Positions 55,458-64,000 of a stretch of DNA of 64,000 nt are shown piece by piece; the first letter of the stretch is position 1, and each line of letters begins with the position of its first letter. This stretch comes from Chlamydomonas sphaeroides. Taxonomy: Eukaryota > Chlorophyta > Chlorophyceae > Chlamydomonadales > Chlamydomonadaceae. Position numbers and translations under genes: made by a program. Location of the stretch: assembly GCA_001662425.1 (NCBI GenBank), contig BDDC01000233.1:19405-83404 (forward strand), given 5' to 3'. Under the pieces are notes generated by a model. That model saw nothing but the letters and a program-made list of their open reading frames with translations, was not told the DNA's origin and made no database searches.

Positions 55458-56578
55458 CTGAGCGGCTGCTGCATGAAAGCTTGTCGCGAATTCGTCTGCG
55501 ACAGGTGGAAATTGTAATGTAATAGGATTTGCAATATAGTATCGAGGGTAATCAAGGTCGTGTCGTGGTCTTGCTGTATGAGAATTGTCAAAGCAATAAA
55601 AGCGGCAGCGATATCGGCGTTAATGCATGTATGGGTATGTTGCGTGCTGTGGGCGCTGCGAGAAGCCGAAAGGCCGTAGCAGTGGCTTGTGCTTTCCGCT
55701 CTCGCCCCTGTCACAATTTCCATATATTTGCTGTGAGGGACTGCTGTTGCGTGCACATGTGCGGTCGGCGCTGGAGAGGGCGGGCTGATCCATGGGTCGC
55801 TCGTGCGTCTACGGTGTCCCTTGGAAAGCCCCTGGATGCTTGAGCTCATTCTCCCCTGGTTTGAAATGACGCTGGCTGCTATGACTGATGCCCTCCTGCC
55901 TTGCCGGGCCTTCCAGCTATCAGGGAAAGCCCAGCTACCGACATTAGCTGTAACCAGCTGCACGCGGGTACCACTCGGGGGTTCGTGGGCTTGGTCGTTG
56001 TGTCCCCGCGCAAGCGGCGCCCAATCCTCATATTGGTCTCTATTATGACATGCGGCACCTATATCAACGGCGCTGGGCCTTGGATCGCTCGGCAGTCGCA
56101 ACATGCTTGTGCATGTCGTCATAGCAACGCGAGGATTATGTAAACATGGATTCTATAACTTCTAGTGTCCATGTCTAGATATGATCAATGCTTGGAAGGG
56201 CGTTCGGAGCAAGTTACAGGAAGTCGGTGGTCAGCATGTGCAAAATCGCGATCAACTAGACCACACGGATTGTGCATGACGACAACCCCAAGCACATTTG
56301 GTTTGCATATATAGCCGCTTGAAAGGCTTTGGGGCAGCCCCGGGTGTCTGGGAAGGCTGGTGTGCGACACGCCCCCTGGCCCCGTGCCCGCCCCTGAACT
56401 GTTTACCACCTGTTCCCGTCCATAGCGAGCTAGCAACTCGCTCCCAAGGGTGTCACAGCGTTTCTAGGTTTTTAGGGAGGAAGTTGGGACTGATCCCGCA
56501 CGGTGCCGGAGTCCATACAGCTTAGGACTCCTCTGAACCCTGTGTTTGGACCCCCCGTGCGGCAATGCCCAAAACACG
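55458..56578. other. Upstream region of the OSCA-like gene
   Basis: No gene recognised. The first 150 bp (55500-55640) are AT-rich with words such as TAATGTAATAGG and AATAAAAG and probably contain promoter and 5' UTR elements of the minus-strand gene. Confidence 0.4.
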
Positions 56579-56683
56579 CCTTGAATAAAATCGGACAAGG
56601 ATGCTACTATGCTAGGAATGTAGAGCACGGTCAAATTTTGGGGGGTAGGGCCAGGTGGCATCCTTGTCCGATTTTATTCAAGG
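56579..56683. repeat. 26-bp perfect inverted repeat, 53-nt spacer
   Basis: The left arm 56579-56604 (CCTTGAATAAAATCGGACAA, then GGATGC) is the exact reverse complement of the right arm 56658-56683. The element is AT-richer than its surroundings. No clear target-site duplication flanks it. It could be a small non-autonomous element or the template of a hairpin RNA. Confidence 0.95.
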
Positions 56684-58204
56684 TGGGTTATGAGGGTCGA
56701 AAGATGCCGCTCCTGGGGACACAGGCCGGGCGCCGAGTGGTACCCGCGTGACCAGCTGTGACACGCGCACGATGTCCACGCTTTACACGTGACTACCAGC
56801 AAGCGACAACGCCGCCTCCGCCCTAGCGTAGAATAGTCAAAAGTGGATTCAACTGCTAATTTAACACGGTCTCGGGGACTAGCGCGCCAGGCCGGGGCGC
56901 CGCAGCGAATGAAAGGGAGCGTGGGAGGCCTCGCTCGCGTTGCGCAGCGCAGACGGGCGGCGGCGTCCCCGGCCTGGCAGCAGCTATTGTATACATCCCA
57001 CCGCGGACAGTCCTGAACGAGGCCTCGCAGCCGCCAATGCATCAATGTGGCGCGTGTTGCAGCGCCGGCTGAAGGGCGGGCATCACGGGCCTGGCCGCGG
57101 CCGCCGCAGAAGGGCAAGACCAACGCACACGAAACAACATGCTCGGCACTACGACTAGCGCGCCGCAGAGCGGGCAGCGCCGCGGTGGCGAGGGCCGCCC
57201 GCCTACCACACACCATAAGCATAAGCACGCGCCGGGCAGCCAGTCGGCGGCGCAAGCGCGCAGCACCGTGGCATCCAAGGCCTGGACTCTACACGCGACG
57301 AAGGAAGGCAGCACACGCGCGTTTGCGCAGGGCAGCGCACAAAGCGGCAGAGCTCATATGGACACGGCGATGGGATGTGGTCGTGGATGTGCGACTGCGC
57401 CGGTTGGCCGAGCCGGGCCTTGGAGGCGCGGCGCATTCATAAGCTGTTCACAGACTCAACCTTTCCACAACGGATGAATAACCGCCAAGCGGTATGCATG
57501 CAGGGCCCCAAAGAGTGGGGCCCGCACTTGCGCCGCCGCCCCACACAAGAAGAGCAACCCGACTCGGCAGCGGTGACGGATGCGCCGGCCTAACCCAACC
57601 CAACCCAACCCAACCCAACCCAACCCAACCCAACCCAACCCAACCCAGCCCAACGCAACCCATGTCACTTTGCCCAACTCGACCCTACCAAGCCTAGCAC
57701 ATCCCGCAACAAGTCGACACAGCCTGCAACGCCCGTGCTTGCGCAGCCCGCGCGCGCCCCCGGCAGCGAAGGGTCCCTGCCCTGCCTGCACCGCCCCGCA
57801 ACGAAAGCCCCAATACGCGAACATGTGAAACAGTCTTTGCATCAGCCAAGCCGCCCCTGCCGTTGCTACAGGCGCGATAGCGCCGAAGCAATGCATCGTG
57901 TTTATTTATGCGGCAGCTGCGTCGAGACGGCGGCCCTGGCGAGGCCCTGCTCAGCGCGTCGGCGGTCGCAGGGGCCTAAACCCAGCGCACACGCCCGCGC
58001 ACGCCTCGCATGGTGCACACAGATAGGAAAAGCCGAAGATAAGCCCGCGCGCCGCACGAGTAGCCTCGCGCGGCGCGCTTCTTTGACGCAGGTCCACCTG
58101 CCGGCGACACTCAACCAGCCGCCAAGCCTGTCCTGCTCCTGAAACCCTGCTACCAGTAAGCATGAATTTCGTGCTGCCTCCGAGCGCGCCGCCTAGCCGC
58201 TAAG
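56684..58204. other. Intergenic and 3' UTR of the low-complexity protein gene
   Basis: No gene recognised except the pentanucleotide microsatellite listed separately. The part next to 58204 should be 3' UTR, but no minus-strand TGTAA was found. Confidence 0.4.
57592..57647. repeat. (AACCC)n microsatellite
   Basis: About eleven perfect AACCC units followed by degenerate ones. It differs from the TTTTAGGG telomere repeat of Chlamydomonas, so it is not telomeric on this evidence. Confidence 0.95.
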
Positions 58205-61200
58205 CTACTGCCAGCTACCGTCGGGGTCGGCTGCCGGCCAGGGGCTGCCGCCCGCGCCCGGGTCGCCGGCGCGGCCACCAGCGGAGGCGGCGCCCATGCT
58301 GGCGCCGCCGTCAGCTAGGCCCGCCGCCAGCATCTGCAGCTGCAGCATCTGGAGCTGGTGCTGGTGCTGCTGGTGCTGCTGGAGTTGCTGCTGGTGCTGA
58401 AACACCTGCTGCTGCTGGAACGCCTGGTGCTGCTGGTGCTTGAATTGCTGCTGGTGCTGCATGTGCTGCAGCTGCTGGTGCTGCTGCTGGTGCTGCTGCA
58501 GGTGCTGGACCAGCTGGTGCTGGTGCTGCTGGAGCGCGGCGGCGGCCATGGACCCATGGCTCGCCGGCATGAGCTGACGCGCCGCCGCCAGCGCTGCGGC
58601 AACGTCCGCCATGCCCACGCCGCCGTCGCCGTCGCCCGCCGCCGCCAAGCGGCCAGGCATGCCCGTCGCCGCCAGCTGCGCCGCCGCCAGCTGCTGCCTG
58701 GCGTATGCCACTTGCTGCGCCGCCGCCGCCTGGTGCATCGCCGCCAGCTGGGCCGCCGCCAGCTGCTGCGCCGCCGCCGCCGGCACGCCCATGGGCGTCG
58801 GCGAGTTGAGCGCCGCCGACAGACCTCGATGCTGGTGATGCGGGTGCTGCTGCTGCTGCTGTGGCTGCTGCGGCTGGGCGAAGGAGGAGGCGCGCATCGC
58901 GACAAGGTCATTGCCGGCAGCCATCCGGGCCGCCGCTGCAGCGGTGGCGGCGCCCGGGTACGCCCCCGCCGCCGCCGCGCCGCCACCGCCGCCACCGCCG
59001 CCACCGGTTGGCGTACTTCCGGCGCCGCTGCTGTGGGCCGACGGCGCGCGCAGTGCCGCGGGCGGCGACATGCCCGATGCGGCGGCGGTAGTGCTGGCGG
59101 TAGTGCCGCCGGTGGCGGCGCTGGTGTTGGAGGCGGCGCGCAGGGACGTAGAGCCGGCGGTGTTGCAGGAGGCGGCGCTGGAGGCGGAGGCGCTGGGGCC
59201 GGAGAAGCTGACGCTCCAGTCGATGGCGGAGATGACGTCGAGCGTGGGGTCGCCTGCGGGTAGGTGTCGGGGCGGTGCTCGAAGGCGTGCGGCGTCCGTG
59301 GGCCTGCAGCGTGCGCGCAGCGCACCCTGACCGGCTGACGCGACAGTCCCAAGCGCTTGGCCGCGGCTTGCAGACCCGCTGCGGTGGCCGGCAACGCCCT
59401 ACCGTAGTGATGTGCATGCACCTCTCGCAAGCGCATTTGCATGCATCCCTGACAGAAGCACTCCCAACCACAAGGGCAAGGCTGGCGCTCCAGGGCCCTA
59501 CCTGTGGACCCGGTGGGCAGCAGCGCGCCGTGCATCAGCCGAGCGACGAAGGCGGCGTGGGAGGCGTTGCTCGTCGCCGCCGCAGCTGACGCTGCGCGCC
59601 CCATCTCGGGCTGGTCGCTGGACAGCGGACTGTACGGCGGCGTCGCGGCGGCCGAGCCCGAGCCGCCCGATGGCGCCGCCGCCGCCGACGGAGGCTGCGG
59701 ATGCAGCTCATACGGCACCGGCAGCGGCAGCTGCGGCAGCTGGTGCAGGTGCGAGGGTGGGGCCGAGGCGCTGCAGGAAGGGGAGCCGTAGCCCATGCCG
59801 CCGCTCGCCCAGGGGCTGCTGACCTCCACGGCCAGCCGTGCCTCCCAGGACGGCCCGCCGGCGGGCGCCGTCCCGAGCACGCCGTCAGACAGCGACACAC
59901 GCGGTGGCTGCTCGCTCAAGCTGGTGGCGGCGCGCTGTAGCAGCGGCCCGGCGCCCTCAAGCAATCGGCCGCCGTCGGCACCTTCGGCGCCGTCGGCTCC
60001 GGCAGAGGCCTGCCCGAGCAGCAGCGCCGCCGCCTCGCCGGCGTCCAGGCCGCCGCCGCCGCCACCGCGCAGCAACACCGGCCACGTGAGGTCCTCACCG
60101 CCCATGGTCAGGCTGGATGGCGAAGCGCCCAGCACCGGCAGAGGCGACAGCTCGACGGCGGGCAGCGATTCGTATGGCTCGCCGGGGCGCTGGCTGGGAC
60201 TGTACATGTGGCGGGCTGGCGGCTGCTGCGGAGACTGCGGCGGCGGCGCCAGGCTGTGCGCCACCGCCGCCGCCAGCGCGCCCGCGGCCGGCTCCATAGT
60301 GCTAGCACGGCCCAGCGGCCGGCTGCCTCCTTGGTGGAAGCCGGCGCCGACGTCGTCGCGTAAGCCGAGCGGCAGCGGCAGGTAGTCCGCGTCAGCGGGC
60401 GTCGGCGACGTGAGCCCCTGGTACGGCGACCGCGGTAGCGGCGGCGTCAGGCACTGCCGCGGCGGCGACGGCCGGCCGCCAGAGGACATGCGGCCATCGG
60501 GTCCGTATGACGGCGGCAGCGGCATGCGGCCGTCGTTGGAGCGTGCCGCCGCCGCTGCCTCTGCCGCCGTCAGCGGCCGCCGCGGCGGCGGCGGTGGCGG
60601 CGGTGGCGGCGCACCATAGAGGGGAAAGCCGCCGGCAACGGGGCTAGCGCTGCCGCCCGACGCCAGGCCACCGCCGCCGGCGCCGCGGTGCACGTTCGGT
60701 GACGGCGCCGCCGGCGGCAGCCCGGGCGAGCTGGCGGCGCCGCTGCGGCTCTGCCGCCGTGCGCGGTCCTCCGCCGGCTCCGGCTCCGCCGACGTTGCGT
60801 CCCGGCCCGGCGCGCCGCTGCCGCTCCGTGACACCCGCATAGAGCGGCCTCGGCCGGCAACGGCGGCGCTGGGCGACAGTGCCGTCATGTCGTGCGTAAG
60901 GCGGCCATGCTGTCCCGAAGGCGCCTTGCGCGGGCTCGTGGCTGGGGAAGTGTCCGGCGGCGGGCCACCAGGGGCCGAACCAGGTATTCCCACATAACCT
61001 AGGTCGTCCCTGTGGGCGACAGAGACCTGCAGGGAGCCTGCGGCGCGTAGAAGCCGGCGGCGGCTGCTCGTCGGCTGCAGCTGCGCCGGCGGCGCGTCGT
61101 CGGCAGCGCCATCGGCGTCGCCTGGCGCCGACGTCAGGGCCTTGGATAACTCACCAGCCATGCCCATGACCGCGGCCCGCATTGAGGAGGTGCAGGAGCG

Positions 61201-62634
61201 GGAGCGCACGACGGTGATGGAGGAGGCCTTCGCGACGGCGGCTGCGGCTGCAGCGGCGGCGGCAGCTGCCGCCGCCGCCGTCAGCTCGGTGTCGGCGACG
61301 TCGGCGCCGGGGACCATCGCGCCCATGCGCCGCGGCGACGGCGCGCCGGCCGCGTACGACACGTCGGCTGCGCCGCCGCCACTGCTGTTGCCAGCGGAGC
61401 CGCGGGTAGCGATAGCGGCGCCGCCGGCGCTGCCGCCGCTGGCATCAGCGGGTTCGTCAGCGTGGCTGTCGTCAGCACCATGCGGGCCGCCGCCGCTGGT
61501 GCTGCTTCGCGACCGGACGGCGGTGAGCTGCCGGGAGCTGCCGCCGCCGTCGCGCCAGGCCTCGCCGGCGCCGCTGCTCGGCGGCACTTTCTGGATTCGG
61601 ACCGGCAGCGTCGCCGGCGGCAGCAGCGCCGCCGCCACCGCCGCCGACGCGCGGAGGAGATCACCTTCGCCGGCAAGGTCGACGGTGACGTCGGGTCCGT
61701 CGCCGTCGCCGGACTGCTGCGCATGCGAGAAGGACACCCTCGGCCGCCGCCGGGGGCCGCCGCCGCTGCCAGTGGCAGCACTCCAGTCGCGTGGAGAGCT
61801 GGACTCGTCGGGTGGGGCCGCCGGCGGCGCGGGGTAGGCTAGGGCTAGGGCCGATGGGGGAGGGTGGCGGGGAGACAAGGCCGGCTGAGGCCGGGCCGTC
61901 GGTGTGGGCGTGCCCTCGTCGCCTTCGTCCTCGGCCGGCGGCTCGAGCAGGCAGGATGACGTAAGCTGGGTAAAATTGGCGGCAGCAGCTGCGGTGGCAT
62001 GCTGGGCGTGGGCTAAGGCCCGCGTGGGGAGGCCGTGGGGCAGCGGCGGTTGGGATGGGTGGCGGGTGAAGCCGGCGTGGGAGGTCGTGGCGCTGACGCT
62101 TCGGCGCAGCTCGCGTGACATGAAGGAGCCGTAGCGGGAGGGCGCAGGCAGCGTCCCAGAGGCCGGCGCCGAGCCGTCGCCTGCTGCAGCGCGTTGCGGA
62201 GGGGCCCAGCCGGCGACAGAGAGCTCCAGCGTGCCAGAGACGGTACCCGTGGACATGGTTTCTGCAGTGCCGCCGCCGGCAGAGTTGGTAAGAGACGGCG
62301 GGCGGCGGGAGCCGGTCGAGTTGGAGGAGAGGCTGTGGGCCCAGGAGATGCTGTGGGCCCAGGAGGGCGGCGTGGCGTCGCATGAGGGTGGGTTATGGGT
62401 GGCGTCGCTTGCGAGGCTGCAGGTGCTGACGTTGGAGGGCGCCGCCGCGAGCGGCGGGCGGCGGCCCAGGTTGCCCTCCGACTGCACGCGCAGAGCGACG
62501 GCCGTCCACGCGGCATCAGCGTGATCAGCCATGGCCTGCGCAGCCGCAGGAGCGCAGGGGTGTGAGGCACGAGCCGAGTGGGTCTCGTCAGGTAGAAGAA
62601 CGCGAGGTTCGTGGGGTTGCGTTACGGGCCGCAT
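58205..62634 (-). CDS. Large low-complexity Ala/Ser/Pro and Gln/His-rich protein
   Basis: Two exons, 62634-59502 and 59253-58205, joined in phase 1 by a 248-nt intron; 1393 aa from the first in-frame ATG. A second ATG at 62532 (MADHADAAW) is an equally good start. Exon 1 encodes a mostly disordered region with poly-Ala (14-15 residues), poly-Pro (PPPPPPPPP) and Ser/Arg-rich segments. The only fairly regular stretch spans the splice: HAAFVARLMHGALLPTGST, then GDPTLDVISAIDWSVSFSG. Exon 2 ends in a long Gln/His-rich tract with QQHQQQHQ-like repeats. No catalytic or DNA-binding domain is recognisable. The composition suggests a regulatory or condensate-forming protein such as a transcription co-regulator, which is inference only. 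Confidence 0.65.
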
Positions 62635-64000
62635 AGAGGTCGTCGAGCGTCGATGACATGGGAGCAAGCTGGCCCGTTTCTTAGCAGGACTTGTGAGGCT
62701 TGAGTCCAACGTAAGCTGACACAGGACTTACCCCTTTCGCGGAGTCAGACGGGGCTTGGAATGGTGGTGCTTAGCGCCGGCCGCGACGCCTTGGACTGTG
62801 GACGCTTCATGCCGGGCCTCTTCGCATGCTTATGGTGGCCGTCCATTGCAAAGCTGCAAGCGGCGAGACCAGAATGCGGAGCGTAAGTGCGCGGTGCCCC
62901 GGCCGGCTGAAACAGGCACGGCAGAGCTCTCGTTGTCAGTTCAAGCAGCAGACCGCGCCTTGCGCAAGTCCCAAGGTTCGAGAGGCGAGCAGGAGCGGCA
63001 TGCGCCCAGCCAGCCTTGCGCCTACGCCGCACCTTCCGCTCTACGAAGTGGCAACGCCAGTTTGTATTCCTGATTCGCTCCGCTCCAAGACGGCCCGCTT
63101 GGGGACAGACACTTCCCAGAGACACTCGGTTTGCAGGCGCCCGTTGGCCAGTGCCGAAGCTGCTGCCACTGCACAGAAGCGTGTTGTTGTCCTCCTTACA
63201 TCAAGTGTGGCGCACGCAGTGAAGCCGCGCGCCACACAGAAATGCTGTTTGGCAACAACCCACAGCTGCGCTATTTGCACCAGATGGTGCTCCCTTGTAG
63301 GCAGCAGGTTGAAGCAGCAGTGTAACGCGTACATTGGTATGTTAAGGTGACATCGGTCGTACACTCACCCACTCCCCAGTCCCCACTAGCCACCGAGCTG
63401 ACGCCGAAACCAGGTCCAAAATTGAGTATCATGCGTTCTGGCCATGGCGAAGGCCTGGGAGGTAAGGGGTCACAAAGGAGGGAATGCCGTTCGCCTCTAG
63501 GGCACCCCGTACAGTTCGGCCAACATTTCCCAAAATGTTCACGGCTTGGAGAAGTTTGCAGCCGACAGGCCGCCAGTTGTGCCTTGCAGACGCTAGCGGC
63601 GCCTGCAGGCCGTCTACCCGGCCGTCCTTCTCCTCGCAGCCTGCAGGAGGGTGACTACAGGCATGACAGTCTGATCGTTGTGGTTAGTTCTTTGCACTGG
63701 TGTGCGCTACAAACACTAGCAAGGCTTGATGCCAAAAGCTTGCGCTGATTGGCGCCAGCTAAGAACACATTCAGCAGTTTGGTAAATGTCGGGGTCAGTA
63801 CTACGTTATGAGCCCAACAAGGTGCAGCTTGGCAGCGTAGGGCAGCCTTGTTGATGCAAAGAAGTCGTGGGATGACTGTGTCCTATAAGGGAGAGTGTGA
63901 GCGGTCAACACAGGTCTTGGACAGAACACGCCACCCTGCCCTGCCCTGCCCTGCCCTGCCCTGCCCTGCCCTGCCCTGCCCTGCCCTGCCCTGCCCTGCC
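62635..64000. other. Upstream region of the low-complexity protein gene and intergenic DNA
   Basis: No gene recognised on either strand. The first few hundred bases should contain the promoter and 5' UTR of the minus-strand gene. A microsatellite closes the window. Confidence 0.4.
63933..64000. repeat. (CCCTG)n microsatellite at the window edge
   Basis: At least 13 uninterrupted CCCTG units run off the end of the window, so the full length is unknown. Confidence 0.97.

Noticed and set aside
57592..57647. AACCC repeats as an internal telomere
   Set aside because: The unit does not match the TTTTAGGG-type repeat of these algae and looks like an ordinary microsatellite.
58358..59263. Leu/Arg-rich 301-codon plus-strand frame
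   Set aside because: It is the complement of the Gln/His-rich exon of the minus-strand gene; the Leu repeats are CAG/CTG shadows.

Overview
The window is nuclear DNA from a green alga, most likely a chlorophycean close to Chlamydomonas/Volvox. The evidence is very GC-rich coding sequence, genes split into many short exons by short GC-rich introns, TGTAA polyadenylation signals about 60-650 nt past several stop codons, Ala/Gly/Pro homopolymer runs in the proteins, and a gene set (D1-type C-terminal processing protease, NACK-type kinesin-7, atypical chloroplast thioredoxin, plant-type CASC3/MLN51) that points to a photosynthetic eukaryote. There are no operons, ribosome binding sites, CRISPR arrays or bacterial genes. 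Three assembly gaps (3702-4095, 25198-25608, 46804-47133) interrupt it; two of them fall in or beside tandem repeats.

Layout. 1-1458 (+): last four exons of a CtpA-type protease. 3485-3701 (+): start of a NUMOD3-repeat protein cut by a gap. 5016-12293 (-): complete 20-exon NACK-type kinesin-7. 13291-18560 (+): SLC1-family (glutamate-type) transporter, head to head with the kinesin. 19098-19384 (+): broken copy of the kinesin 3' end, followed by an orphan terminal-exon-like ORF. 19896-22292 (+): ribosomal protein RPS24. 23919-27561 (-): unknown protein with a Tudor-like N-terminus, a basic histone-H1-like linker and an unidentified C-terminal domain. 28118-30301 (+): chloroplast thioredoxin-like protein, divergent from the previous gene. 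31907-37904 (-): large HAT/TPR-repeat protein. 39624-42389 (-): CASC3/MLN51 of the exon junction complex. 43214-55457 (-): a 39-exon polytopic membrane protein that looks like a divergent OSCA/TMEM63 (CSC1-like) channel. 58205-62634 (-): large low-complexity protein. The remaining stretches are UTRs and intergenic DNA with microsatellites and one long perfect hairpin.

I built the gene models by joining exons at splice sites and checking intron phase at each junction. Every junction is phase-consistent, with one doubtful splice donor (exon 35 of the OSCA-like gene). The genes are unrelated housekeeping, membrane and regulatory genes and do not form a pathway.

The most unusual signal is structural. 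In at least five introns (three in the SLC1 gene, one in the Tudor-like gene, one in the OSCA-like gene) the 3' end of the upstream exon, or at least its last bases, is repeated inside the following intron together with its splice donor. In one gene this has grown into a 46-bp minisatellite. A sixth gene shows the mirror image at a splice acceptor. GC-AG introns are also frequent (5 of about 106).
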